DNA of 64,000 nt from Ignavibacteria bacterium. GTDB taxonomy: Bacteria; Bacteroidota; Ignavibacteria; Kapaibacteriales; UBA961. Made by a program: the position numbers and the translations under genes. The stretch spans positions 1 through 64,000 of the forward strand of contig VGWD01000007.1 of NCBI GenBank assembly GCA_016873735.1, in the 5' to 3' direction. Below are positions 6,455-15,556 of this stretch, piece by piece. The notes beneath the pieces are model-generated. The model was not told the origin of the DNA. It saw nothing but the letters and a program-made list of their open reading frames with translations, and did not search any database. Position 1 is the first letter of the stretch, and each line of letters begins with the position of its first letter.

Positions 6455-9304
6455 TTATTTACATTGTACGCAACAATCCGGGAATGCATATAAATCAGGT
6501 CGCAAATTGATAAGTCGAACCGATACATCCACACGGCGAACACTGTCCAGATCATAATAACTGTTTTCCGTACGCTTATAACCCGAAACTTCGGGTATCA
6601 CGGAGGTATCGACATATTTGCCTTCGGCCAATACAATCACTCTTGCCTTACGAATCTTTTCATCATATTGATTGACATTGAATCCATCGGTTGGAGTAAT
6701 GACCATTCCTTTGGATTTGATTACGGAAAAGAGTGAATCTTTTGACAACTCATTCATCACGGCTTGATAACCATAGTACGCTCTTAGCTTGGAGAGCGTA
6801 TCATTGTCTTCACCTTTCAATGAAGCACCTGATTTGATGTCAATCGATTGAGCATTGGAGAATTGATAATTGACCGTATCAAAAGCGCTTGAAATATATT
6901 TCACTTCATTATCGGAAATATATGTTCCGTTACCAATCGGACGAATATCAGAATATGCCGTCATGGTAATAATGACTTTCGCGGTATCATTCTTTTCATA
7001 GATTTTCCAGAATTTTTTGAGAAGATCCGATGTGGAGTCCACCATATTCTGAATATTTCTATCGATGATTTTCGCTTTTTCACGATAATCCGCACGACGC
7101 ATTGCCATAAGATCTGATCTATCGATTTCTCCGCGATTTCCCCAATATTTATTACGATAATTCAATTCAATCCAAGAAGCCTCTTTTAAATCACCATCAC
7201 GCAATCTTTGCATATGTTCGGCATAACCTTTGGAGGTGTTCACTTCCCAAAACGCTGTTTGGAAATATGGCACATTTCTTTGAGCACCGAAAACAATCAC
7301 GGAGTCAACAGTAAGACAGCATGGTGATTGCCCATATTGCGCATAAAGTCGGATTGTATCATTCACGATGTTTATACTGCATGAATCCTCAGCTTTGACC
7401 ATAGTTCTTGGAATCCGCAATGGTTCAAAACGTGTCAGACTCGAGGCTATATGCTGAACGGAACTTGCTACAAATGATGTGTCATAAGAATAGGTGGTGT
7501 CTTTATATGCCACCGATTTTGTAAAGACTGATTTTCTCAATGGAGGCATTGAATCAACATATGTCATAGTGTCTCGACCAATGCGCAATTTCTTAATATC
7601 AAGAATTTCCATGCGTTCATTCAATCTCTTTCGAAGTGGTCTGGACTCAAATTGCTCAACCGTGATTGTATCAAACAATCTGGCTACACGCTGTGCCTTC
7701 ACCGGTTTATCCTGAACCAGTGAATCATATTGCTCCTTTCTTGCTTTATCTTTTACGGAAGCTATTGAACGTGTAATCACCATTCCATTATAATTGGTGA
7801 TTACAGGACTTCTATCCTGACATGGTTTGCGATCATAGGCTGAATGTCCGAATGAGGAAAATACAATCCCATCAGGACGATTCATCATGGAATCAGCAGG
7901 AATATGAATGCTATATGTATTTCCTTTCCTTTCGATATTACCGGCATAATTGCTGCTTACTTGAAGCATTGCATCTTTTACTGTTGTATCATTGCTTGCA
8001 TTGTCGATTACTGTAAGATTATATGTGATAGCACATGGTTTGGGTGGCTTTGCACATGGATAAGCAGGGTCGCATGGCTCACATGGAGGACAAGGCTTGG
8101 GTGGCTCAATGCCACAAAAGAATGTGGCTTCCGATCTGTATATATCCAACTTGCCCAATTGTTCCTTCTTTGCCAATTCAGGATTATCCTTTCCATATCT
8201 ATCAGATGAATAGAACATAGATTGTCTGATTGTTTTGCTCGTGGTATTCGGCGCTTGATATCGTACAAATGGGAATAATTCATCATGCTGAGAAGATATG
8301 TCATTTGATGCATTACCCAATGGGAGCATGTCTTCAACAATCATTGTTGCTTGCAAATCCTCTGCACGCAATTGATCCATGGCCAATTTATTTTTGATGG
8401 AATAAAAATCGATATCCATCAATGCATAATAGAGATCATAATTGCCGGCACGATTCGATGAATACAATAAATGAGGAGTTCCATCCAAGCAATACAGAAA
8501 TGGAGAATATTCATTGAATGGTGTATTGATTTCTTTCTTTCCTTGGATAAGGGCAAGATTAACCGGCTTGCTCCATGCATTTGATCCAATGGTACGAAAT
8601 GCAACAAACAAATCGGCATTCCCTTTTCTTTGAATACCATTGAATGTATAGAGTGCATTCTCATATGGCGCAGAGAAACCACCATTGGTGTCAACACGGT
8701 CTGAGCTGTACACAATCATTTCAATACCGGTGGCTGAGTCAACCGCGACAGTTGGATGTGAATCCCATGCGGTGCCATTCAATTCCTCGATATTGCGAAT
8801 GGAATCAAAGTCAGTTTGATAATTACGATGAATCTTTTCGAATAAATCGCTGCCACCTTTGATGTCTGCACCGCTCAATTCAAAAAAACGAGATGTCCTT
8901 TTATCAGGTACACCGGAAGAAGCAAAGACATATCGCTTATAGAATTTGTTCTGATCCGTTTGGATCACCCCACCAATATGCTGTATGGCTTTTCTATTGA
9001 ACAATGTAAAAGAAGCGCCATAAATCGATGTGTCACGCTCAGTTGTGTCAGACAATGGAATCACATAAAGCTGCTCTCTTTTACTTCGATTCGAAGTAAC
9101 AACCAGCGTGTCACCCACATCTCCAATCGAACCAATGATCGCAGGTGCGAAATCATCGGCAGGAGTATTTGTTCCATTTCTGAAAATTTCAGACTTCTTC
9201 TCGATTTTTATATGTTTCGATGGATCTTGTGCTTGTAGTGGTTCAATCAAGAATCCACTCAAACAAATTACTAGTATAAGTATGAATGTTTTCATGATTG
9301 TCAT
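6455..9304 (-). CDS. Large exported protein with PD40-like repeats, Cys/Pro linker and OmpA-like C-terminus
   Basis: 949-residue exported protein; the signal peptide ends about residue 25 (LIEPLQAQ). The first 390 residues contain PD40/WD40-like beta-propeller strands, such as YSSDR and LLYSSNRAGNYDLYYA (about 281-296). A cysteine/proline-rich linker (CPPCEPCDP, about 395-425) joins it to a carboxypeptidase-regulatory-like stretch. The C-terminal 250 residues have a weak OmpA-family pattern (repeated calculation-like blocks with KLRAYYGYQAVMNEL and a late RKARVIV). This resembles the PD40-plus-OmpA envelope proteins of Bacteroidota, but the match is distant. The ATG overlaps the stop of the upstream lipoprotein gene (ATGA); an in-frame ATG three codons later is possible. 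Last gene of a four-gene coupled operon. Confidence 0.65.
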   Translation of the reverse strand: MTIMKTFILILVICLSGFLIEPLQAQDPSKHIKIEKKSEIFRNGTNTPADDFAPAIIGSIGDVGDTLVVTSNRSKREQLYVIPLSDTTERDTSIYGASFTLFNRKAIQHIGGVIQTDQNKFYKRYVFASSGVPDKRTSRFFELSGADIKGGSDLFEKIHRNYQTDFDSIRNIEELNGTAWDSHPTVAVDSATGIEMIVYSSDRVDTNGGFSAPYENALYTFNGIQRKGNADLFVAFRTIGSNAWSKPVNLALIQGKKEINTPFNEYSPFLYCLDGTPHLLYSSNRAGNYDLYYALMDIDFYSIKNKLAMDQLRAEDLQATMIVEDMLPLGNASNDISSQHDELFPFVRYQAPNTTSKTIRQSMFYSSDRYGKDNPELAKKEQLGKLDIYRSEATFFCGIEPPKPCPPCEPCDPAYPCAKPPKPCAITYNLTVIDNASNDTTVKDAMLQVSSNYAGNIERKGNTYSIHIPADSMMNRPDGIVFSSFGHSAYDRKPCQDRSPVITNYNGMVITRSIASVKDKARKEQYDSLVQDKPVKAQRVARLFDTITVEQFESRPLRKRLNERMEILDIKKLRIGRDTMTYVDSMPPLRKSVFTKSVAYKDTTYSYDTSFVASSVQHIASSLTRFEPLRIPRTMVKAEDSCSINIVNDTIRLYAQYGQSPCCLTVDSVIVFGAQRNVPYFQTAFWEVNTSKGYAEHMQRLRDGDLKEASWIELNYRNKYWGNRGEIDRSDLMAMRRADYREKAKIIDRNIQNMVDSTSDLLKKFWKIYEKNDTAKVIITMTAYSDIRPIGNGTYISDNEVKYISSAFDTVNYQFSNAQSIDIKSGASLKGEDNDTLSKLRAYYGYQAVMNELSKDSLFSVIKSKGMVITPTDGFNVNQYDEKIRKARVIVLAEGKYVDTSVIPEVSGYKRTENSYYDLDSVRRVDVSVRLINLRPDLYAFPDCCVQCK

Positions 9305-10179
9305 AATGGATTACAGATTGTACAATAATATGCTTCAGCAAATTTGAATGTCACTCTTCGAAGAGGAGGATTGAGCAACCCTTCACGGATATTTGAAACC
9401 GAAACAAAAAAGTTATTACCATTTTCAGCAGTATAATAAAACACATCTCCCAATCCGAACTCAGCTACATAGGTATTCATATCTTCTGCTGGTAATCTCT
9501 TAAATGGAGGTAGTACTTTAGCAATATCTCTAATTGTGGGCCAACTTGTTGGATAGACATAATTCTGTGGATTTCCATTAGGATTATTGGCAGTAATTGA
9601 AAATGGACTACCAATTTGGACATCACCATATTTAATACCTAGATTTTTTAATTGATCACACCCGGTAAAAAATCTAAGTGTATCATTAGCCAAGTCTTTG
9701 AACTTCATTGCTATTGTATCAGCATTTTCGGTAAGCAATGGGCTGGCTCTAGGAATTCTTACGAATGTTCCTTTGAACCGTAAAAAGACTCTTGACAAGA
9801 ATGGATTTGGATCTATATAAATACTATCAACCAAGATATCACCCGCTTGCAAAGAATTGGGTGGTTCCCTAAAGTTGCATGTAGTTGTATATCCGGGAAG
9901 TGGAAAATTCGTTTCTGTGAATATCCAATTCCCTTTCAAGAATCTGTCATCATTTGGTAATGAACCAGAGGATTTTTCGCTTGATGGAAATCGAAATGTT
10001 GCGATATTGAATGTAGGAGATGTATAATTGATTGAAGTATCAATCCGAGAATCAAATATTGCTATCGTTGCTTCTCTTACTATGGGATCCTTTGACATAG
10101 GGTCCAAAGGTTCAGGAACAAAACATCCATTAAGGCTCAAAAGGAGCAGCATAGTGAATAATACAAAGTATGTTTTCAT
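9301..10179 (-). CDS. Hypothetical lipoprotein
   Basis: 292 residues, beginning with a lipoprotein signal whose lipobox is LSLNGC (Cys at about residue 19), so it should be anchored in the envelope. No family recognised. The body is rich in beta-forming and Asn/Pro/Thr residues and ends with two cysteines (YYCTICNPL). Its start is a TAATG overlap with the preceding gene and its stop is an ATGA overlap with the following gene, so it is translationally coupled on both sides. The AT-richness from 9,540 to 10,170 is slightly higher than that of the flanking genes. Confidence 0.6.
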   Translation of the reverse strand: MKTYFVLFTMLLLLSLNGCFVPEPLDPMSKDPIVREATIAIFDSRIDTSINYTSPTFNIATFRFPSSEKSSGSLPNDDRFLKGNWIFTETNFPLPGYTTTCNFREPPNSLQAGDILVDSIYIDPNPFLSRVFLRFKGTFVRIPRASPLLTENADTIAMKFKDLANDTLRFFTGCDQLKNLGIKYGDVQIGSPFSITANNPNGNPQNYVYPTSWPTIRDIAKVLPPFKRLPAEDMNTYVAEFGLGDVFYYTAENGNNFFVSVSNIREGLLNPPLRRVTFKFAEAYYCTICNPL

Positions 10180-11492
10180 TAGTACATCACTCCTAATCTC
10201 AATTGAAATGTTCCTAATCTGCGAGTTCCGGGTACATTGGTGAATCCAAGCACAGAGTATGCATCTCCAACAGCCACATCACGATAACCAAGATCGATTT
10301 CGAGATCAAGATCGCTCATGATGGGAATATCGACACCCACGCCAAAGCCATAAGTAAGCGGGAAAGACCAATCCATGTTGATGTCTCCATTTGCTTGGGC
10401 ATCTTTGATGCGAATGGTACAATCATCACATTCTAAACCGAGAGACATTGACAATGCCGCAAGGGAGAATGCATCTAATGCAAATCCGAATTCATTGTAT
10501 ACATAGGGTTTCATGCAACCAAAGAGTGCTTTGAGAATGCCATCACCTTCCTTTTCTTCTCTGACGGGTTTATCGGCTTCATCACTATAGACATCCACAT
10601 AAAAGAAACTTTGAGATTTTTTTCCTTTTTGTGAATTCTTGACCGGCACGAGATAATGGCGAGAGGTCAATAATCCAAGGGGACGATTGACAAGTGGCAT
10701 ATCAGAGATAAGCACTTTGGGATCAAAAGCTCCGGTATTGATTGCTTGCATGCCTTGCACGAATGTCAAGCCAAATGCCCAGCGATAATCTTCACCCACC
10801 CTGATTCCGGCTGTGAGATCTCCACCATATTGCAAGCGCCCAAGCTCAGAAGTTCCAAACAATGCATCATTGATGAATCCATCATTATAGGATGAAGTGC
10901 GAAAATGTGATGCAGCCCAGAATTTCGAATAATCTCTGTCGAAACATGCAAGGCCGATGCCGGCATCCAAACCGAGTGCAAGACGCAATGACAAATCCAA
11001 TCCCATATTGAGCGAGAATGGTTCGCAATTACAAGACTTCTTCAAAACATCTTTGATCGGTATGGAGCGGATTTCAGGGATATTCTTTGTAACATGAAAA
11101 CTCTCAACAAGATTGAATCCACCAAGACTATCAGTTTGAATTCCCGGAAACAATGTAGGAATAGTTTCAATATGTTTGATTGGAATATAAACTCCGGGAT
11201 AAACCGGCTTATTGTTCACTTTATCATGGAATGCAAAGACGGTGTCAATCGGATTATTTGCACTATCACGTATGATTTCAACATAATCCACAATACCACG
11301 CAATGTTCTTCCATCGCGATTGGCTTCACCAGATGATTTCTGAAAATACTTTTCAGAGACTTCCGGCTTGATGCGAATCGCATCTTCATAGGATGACATT
11401 TTCTTTTCAAGGTCTGAAGCGATATTTCCGGAAGCGCAACTTGCAAGCATGACAATCATTGCAGAGCAAAGAAGTGAGTATATGGTTCTCAT
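10179..11492 (-). CDS. Lipoprotein with outer-membrane barrel-like C-terminal half
   Basis: 437 residues. It starts with a lipoprotein signal, VMLASC (Cys about residue 19). The N-terminal 150 residues mention no known domain; from about residue 165 (LNMGLDLSLRLALGLDAGIG) the protein alternates aromatic/hydrophobic and polar residues with glycine turns, and it ends FQLRLGVMY, as outer-membrane barrels do. This suggests an outer-membrane barrel or barrel-associated lipoprotein. Four-base overlap with the upstream barrel gene (ATGA) and one-base overlap (TAATG) with the downstream lipoprotein. Product class is inferred from composition, not from a recognised family. Confidence 0.6.
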   Translation of the reverse strand: MRTIYSLLCSAMIVMLASCASGNIASDLEKKMSSYEDAIRIKPEVSEKYFQKSSGEANRDGRTLRGIVDYVEIIRDSANNPIDTVFAFHDKVNNKPVYPGVYIPIKHIETIPTLFPGIQTDSLGGFNLVESFHVTKNIPEIRSIPIKDVLKKSCNCEPFSLNMGLDLSLRLALGLDAGIGLACFDRDYSKFWAASHFRTSSYNDGFINDALFGTSELGRLQYGGDLTAGIRVGEDYRWAFGLTFVQGMQAINTGAFDPKVLISDMPLVNRPLGLLTSRHYLVPVKNSQKGKKSQSFFYVDVYSDEADKPVREEKEGDGILKALFGCMKPYVYNEFGFALDAFSLAALSMSLGLECDDCTIRIKDAQANGDINMDWSFPLTYGFGVGVDIPIMSDLDLEIDLGYRDVAVGDAYSVLGFTNVPGTRRLGTFQLRLGVMY

Positions 11493-12058
11493 TTTCCACC
11501 TCCCAATGGGAAATTGAAATGAATCATTCCGGAAAGCCCTGATAGATGCGGTCTGTCCAAATCGCGCAACATATTATTGGTTGTATATCTGGCAGAGAGC
11601 GTCACAAACCAATCGCAACATGGATTTTCATAATTGATCAGATAACCTGCCTCCAATGTTCCGGGCATTCCAATCTTCCCTTCTTCATCATCACCTGTGA
11701 TGATGGATATCCCTGTTCCCATGCTGAGATAAAGCGGAATATTTGGAGCATCCCAGGGGAACCAGCGGACATTTGCCTGAATATTCACCACATTCGGAAG
11801 CGAGTATATTCGCGGACTGGTATACTCCAAACTATCGATGGGGCCATAATGACCATAATTCACCGTGAACACGGGCCACATATTACAAAAACGATGAACT
11901 CCATATTGGAATTCTCCGTGCAAACCAAGATTGCTTTGCTCGGGATATTGCGTCTGCGGCATGGCTGCACCAAGACCCAAACCGGCGAATGTTTGTGCAT
12001 TCGATATTTGCGTCATAACCAACAGAGCCAATATCATCGATAGGAGCACTTTCTTCAT
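11489..12058 (-). CDS. Small outer-membrane beta-barrel protein
   Basis: 189 residues with a clear Sec signal peptide (MKKVLLSMILALLVMTQISNAQ). The mature part has alternating amphipathic strands with glycine-rich turns (GLGLGAAMPQTQYP, YLSMGTGISIITG) and ends with MIHFNFPLGGGK. It is probably an 8-stranded outer-membrane barrel of the OmpW/outer-membrane-beta-barrel type seen throughout Bacteroidota. First gene of the coupled operon that runs to 6455. Confidence 0.6.
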   Translation of the reverse strand: MKKVLLSMILALLVMTQISNAQTFAGLGLGAAMPQTQYPEQSNLGLHGEFQYGVHRFCNMWPVFTVNYGHYGPIDSLEYTSPRIYSLPNVVNIQANVRWFPWDAPNIPLYLSMGTGISIITGDDEEGKIGMPGTLEAGYLINYENPCCDWFVTLSARYTTNNMLRDLDRPHLSGLSGMIHFNFPLGGGK

Positions 12059-12238
12059 GAAATATCCTAGAATTGACTGTAGAGAAATATATTGATATGG
12101 TCTTCCCGACCCTTGTGTTTATTGTGTTGTCATGATTCCCACAGGTCCCGATAATCAATAAGCAAAGCCCCGGAACAGCTGTTTTGTATCAAGACGAATA
12201 TATGGTAAATAAGAGGTTAGAACAAGTGTGTGGAAAGT

Positions 12239-12269
12239 AAAACAGCCACCTTTTTGGGGTGGGTGTTTT
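12239..12269 (-). terminator. Possible terminator hairpin downstream of TM2 gene
   Basis: Imperfect inverted repeat, AAAACAGCCACC (12239-12250) against GGTGGGTGTTTT (12258-12269), one mismatch, short loop. It lies just past the stop of the TM2 gene in its direction of transcription and ends in a short T-run. The rest of 12059-12276 shows nothing recognisable. Confidence 0.45.
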
Positions 12270-12276
12270 GCTTAAT

Positions 12277-12621
12277 CTATCGTAACATGGCCGAGATTTC
12301 AGATGCAATCTTGGCATTATACTCGAATGTGAGGTTTTTGTGATTTACCAAATCCATGATGGTACCAATCCAACACCAACCACATGTGAACAAATGCACA
12401 ACTCCGGAACCTACTTTGTCAAGAAAAAACCTATGCAAACCGGGAAGAAATACCATCGCAACAATGGTCAATATCAATATCAAACCCGGATCACGCCTTC
12501 TTTGCTGATATGACATAGCAAACCTTCTTGCTTCTTCTTCTGTCAATTGATCAAAAATGGCTTGTACAAACATCAATTCTTGTCCCTCTAAGGAGGGCAA
12601 ATAGGTCATGGCTTGTGGCAT
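12277..12621 (-). CDS. TM2 domain membrane protein
   Basis: 114 residues. After a cytoplasmic N-terminus with an acidic helix (FDQLTEEEARRFAM) come two transmembrane helices in the TM2 arrangement: ILILTIVAMVFLPGLHRFFLDKVGSG and HLFTCGWCWIGTIMDLV (about residues 50-95). The G-x-H-R-F-(Y/F) turn between them is the family signature. TM2 proteins are small membrane proteins of unknown biochemical role. It is four bases downstream of the PH-domain gene and is the last of a three-gene operon with that gene and a small lipoprotein. Confidence 0.8.
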   Translation of the reverse strand: MPQAMTYLPSLEGQELMFVQAIFDQLTEEEARRFAMSYQQRRRDPGLILILTIVAMVFLPGLHRFFLDKVGSGVVHLFTCGWCWIGTIMDLVNHKNLTFEYNAKIASEISAMLR

Positions 12622-12625
12622 GGGA

Positions 12626-13006
12626 TTAACCTAATACATGAGTGGCTAAAACTTTCTGCACATCATATACATTCACTGCCTTGGTGAATTGCTTTTGAAT
12701 ACTAGGCAATTGCTCACCCGAAACCCATATCTTCAATTCAGCGTCAAGGTCAAATGTACCGGCAGTTTCAATGCTAAAACGCGAAATACTCTTGTAAGTT
12801 ACAGATTTGTACTCAAGTTTGCTACCGGTTAATCCTTGTTTGTCAACCAAAATCAATCGCTTATTTGTAAAAATAAACATATCTCTGATCAACTTGAATC
12901 CCAATTCAATGGATTCACCATCAATCAATAAATGCGAATACTCTTTTTGTAATTCACCAGAATCAACAATCGAAGCATTTCCCATTAATCCGGAAAGTAG
13001 GCCCAT
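12626..13006 (-). CDS. Bacterial PH-like domain protein (YvbH/PF08000 type)
   Basis: 126 residues covering one bacterial pleckstrin-homology-like domain. Characteristic strands are GFKLIRDMFIFTNKRLILVDKQGLTGSK and YKSVTYKSISRFSIETAGTFD, followed by DAELKIWVSG and the closing helix with TKAVNVYDVQKVLA. No signal peptide or membrane helix, so probably cytoplasmic. Such proteins are common in bacteria without an assigned reaction; they often neighbour small membrane proteins. Together with the TM2 gene (4-base gap) this suggests they act together at the membrane, which is an inference. Confidence 0.75.
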   Translation of the reverse strand: MGLLSGLMGNASIVDSGELQKEYSHLLIDGESIELGFKLIRDMFIFTNKRLILVDKQGLTGSKLEYKSVTYKSISRFSIETAGTFDLDAELKIWVSGEQLPSIQKQFTKAVNVYDVQKVLATHVLG

Positions 13007-13045
13007 GTATATTTTCCTGTTTAAGTATTGTTGAACTAACTCTAA

Positions 13046-13441
13046 TTACTTCGTAAATGCCACTTGTATGGCATTGTCATTCAATTGTTCTTGTAATTCT
13101 TCATATTTAATGAGCACTGCCGAATCTTTTATGCATTCTCTTGAGCGAATGTCCCATTTTCCTATTTCTGCAATCATCTTCTCATAATCTTCGATGATTG
13201 TTTTGTCTTGAGGATTATTCTTATATCGTTGAATGAGATTGATATATACCTTCACCCATGCTTCATAATCACGAAGGAATTGTTCGCATTCATCAAGTTG
13301 AGGAGTAATGTCTTTATCATTGATCGATGTTCCACCGATATCAACGATTGGCTCACCGGACTTTTTCACTTTTGAATCAGTGCAACCCGTTCCGGTATGG
13401 CAAAGAGAAATCAAGCAAATAATCAGTATCCATTTACCCAT
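13046..13441 (-). CDS. Small lipoprotein, helical (DUF6591-like)
   Basis: 131 residues with a lipoprotein signal and lipobox TGTGC (Cys about residue 20). The mature part contains a helical block, LDECEQFLRDYEAWVKVYINLI, then YKNNPQDKTIIEDYEKMIAEIGKW and a second cysteine in SRECIKD. Similar four-helix lipoproteins with a CxxFLxDYExW motif occur in Bacteroidota; I think of DUF6591 but cannot confirm it. First gene of the operon with the PH-domain and TM2 genes, preceded by a good promoter candidate. Confidence 0.6.
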   Translation of the reverse strand: MGKWILIICLISLCHTGTGCTDSKVKKSGEPIVDIGGTSINDKDITPQLDECEQFLRDYEAWVKVYINLIQRYKNNPQDKTIIEDYEKMIAEIGKWDIRSRECIKDSAVLIKYEELQEQLNDNAIQVAFTK

Positions 13442-13465
13442 GGAACACCCTTAAAAATTCTTGCC

Positions 13466-13497
13466 CAAACATAGCAAGCAAGAGTATTCCCTACAAT
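13466..13497 (-). promoter_or_regulatory. Candidate Bacteroidota-type promoter of lipoprotein/PH/TM2 operon
   Basis: Read on the minus strand: ATTG (13497-13494), 20-base spacer, then TATGTTTG (13473-13466), a perfect TAnnTTTG -7 element. The transcription start would fall about 18 bases before the lipoprotein ATG at 13441. Confidence 0.5.
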
Positions 13498-13568
13498 GAA
13501 ATTCTTTAAAACACTGCTTTTGAGTATATTTTAAGTAGTGATTTCTTCGCTTTTCAGCAATGTTGGAA

Positions 13569-15539
13569 TTATTGTTCTTTTGCTTCGATGATGACTGTTC
13601 TATTATAGAATCTCCCTTCCGGCAATGCATTCGAAGTGCCCTGATATGTACTATTCCCTTTGACGATCAATGGATCAACATTCAATATTGTGCCAACCAC
13701 ACCGGCTCTTTCCAAAGCAAGTTTTGCATTGCGTTCTTGATCGCCGAATGGATCTGTCGCTCCCAAGATGGAAGTGATTTGAATTCCATTGGTGGATTTG
13801 ATTGCATCAATCACTCGCATATTGCGATCATCCAATGTTGCAGCATCGAAGTCGAACAAAATGAGTGAATATCGCTTGATTCGATCAGTTCCCGAATAGT
13901 TTATTGTCTTATCCGCAAAAATGTATTGATAGTGAATGGGGATTGTAATCGACGAAGTATGCGATCTTCCCAAAGTATCCACCACATTATAGCGAAATCT
14001 GAGACTATCTTTGTGCTTCCCTAGTTTTGATGGATCAATATGCAATGATGAGCTGATAAATGTATCGTGTAATCCCAATGATTCGTGAAGATAATTTGTA
14101 TCGGTCATCATGGAAAGCCGCCATCTGTCCACCATTGTTCCTGATATCATGTTCCCATGAACATTCACTTCTTCGGGTTGAACCGATAGCACGGAATCCA
14201 TGATGGTAAGCACTTCAAAGATTTCCGGATTGCTGAATAATAATTCAACTCTTCTGTTTTCGGCAATCCCTTCAGGATATGCATTATTCGAGGGGTTATC
14301 GGGAATTCCTTTTGCTTTGATGATCAATCTGGATGAATCAATATTCCAGATAGTGCGTAGATACAATGCAATCTTCTCCGCCCTTTTAAAAGCAAGCCCG
14401 GTATTTCTTCGTTCTTTTCCTGCTCCTGCACTATTTCCAATGATGGTTATTGTAAGCGATGAATCATTTCGTAGTCGCAATCCTGCAAGATTCAATACAT
14501 GATGATATCTCCCAAGCATATCCAATGGCATCAAAGCTTGTTCATTGAATTGTGTGGATTGCTGTTCATTCAACAATTGATATCGAATCGGAATTTCGGA
14601 AGATTCTTCATCGAAAAACACATAAGGCAGTATGGGCTGAATCACGCGATCAATGCGTTCTGTAAGAACAACTGAATCGACTGATAATCCATTTTGTACT
14701 TTTACAGACATCGTTGTGAGCAAATCAGGCAATGGAGCTATGATTGGTGGTGGTGGAGGCGGAGGTGGTATGATTTCGACATCTGACCAAAGCAAAGACA
14801 AACCGGCTCTTATGCCGATCGCCCTCCAATAAGTGGATTCTGATAATTCCTGCAGCAATGAAAACCCTCTGATTTCAGGAGCTAATCTGAGATTGTTTGT
14901 TCTGTTTAAAGGAAATGCATATGACATACCTGCGGAAACACCGAATATCATCGAGGGAGTGAAAGGAATATCTCCCGATAATTCATTTCGAATACGATTG
15001 AGTCCGTCGAATGTACCGGGGAAAATGGTTTCTCTTTGTGAGAACCGCATCGAAATTGGCATTCCAATCCATAATCCACTCGATAGAGTTGCTCTGCCAA
15101 ATGTCAATGTGGCTTGTGGCTCCAATGCTGCAATGCCAAGTGATGTTTCAAGATCATGCGTTATGGTTGCAAATCCAGATTGCGACATCACATATTGTAT
15201 TTCATCGGAAGAAAAATCTCCACCAAGTCCACTGAATGTGGCACGCAATGCAAACCCAAGATGTTGATTCAGTGCATATGATCCGCTCAATCCAATGGTT
15301 GAACCGAGATTTGTAGCTTGTGAATATTCTGGACAGCAACTCGGAATACCCTTGAAACTGGTAAATGAAGCAGTATGGAGATTATAACCACCCAAAGCAT
15401 GGATGCCGAATGAAAATGGAGAGATATTGACTTGCTCATCACCTATTGGCGCACGAGCATTCTGTCCCAAAATAGGATGATCGGAAATGCACAGACAACA
15501 CAATATAATGGCTATCAACACTCTCATGCGATCAGACAA
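13569..15539 (-). CDS. Outer-membrane barrel protein with two OmpA-like domains
   Basis: 656 residues. Signal peptide about 1-25 (ending ILGQ). Residues 30-250 look like an outer-membrane barrel (GLSGSYALNQHLGFALRATFSGLGGDF, GVSAGMSYAF). A run of eight prolines at about 257-264 makes a linker. Two OmpA-type peptidoglycan-binding modules follow: one at about 355-450 (RNTGLAFKRAEKIALYL ... GIAENRRVELLF) and one at about 555-656 (ILFDFDAATLDDRN ... NAKLALERAGVV ... NRTVII). It probably ties the outer membrane to the cell wall. Only 17 bases after guaA, so it can be the last gene of the mlaE-TPR-guaA transcript. Confidence 0.8.
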   Translation of the reverse strand: MSDRMRVLIAIILCCLCISDHPILGQNARAPIGDEQVNISPFSFGIHALGGYNLHTASFTSFKGIPSCCPEYSQATNLGSTIGLSGSYALNQHLGFALRATFSGLGGDFSSDEIQYVMSQSGFATITHDLETSLGIAALEPQATLTFGRATLSSGLWIGMPISMRFSQRETIFPGTFDGLNRIRNELSGDIPFTPSMIFGVSAGMSYAFPLNRTNNLRLAPEIRGFSLLQELSESTYWRAIGIRAGLSLLWSDVEIIPPPPPPPPIIAPLPDLLTTMSVKVQNGLSVDSVVLTERIDRVIQPILPYVFFDEESSEIPIRYQLLNEQQSTQFNEQALMPLDMLGRYHHVLNLAGLRLRNDSSLTITIIGNSAGAGKERRNTGLAFKRAEKIALYLRTIWNIDSSRLIIKAKGIPDNPSNNAYPEGIAENRRVELLFSNPEIFEVLTIMDSVLSVQPEEVNVHGNMISGTMVDRWRLSMMTDTNYLHESLGLHDTFISSSLHIDPSKLGKHKDSLRFRYNVVDTLGRSHTSSITIPIHYQYIFADKTINYSGTDRIKRYSLILFDFDAATLDDRNMRVIDAIKSTNGIQITSILGATDPFGDQERNAKLALERAGVVGTILNVDPLIVKGNSTYQGTSNALPEGRFYNRTVIIEAKEQ

Positions 15540-15556
15540 AAATCAAACAAACTCTT

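Noticed and set aside
11546-12043. 165-codon open frame antisense to the barrel gene at 11489
   Set aside because: Covers a gene with a clear signal peptide and operon overlaps; composition is that of a reverse shadow.
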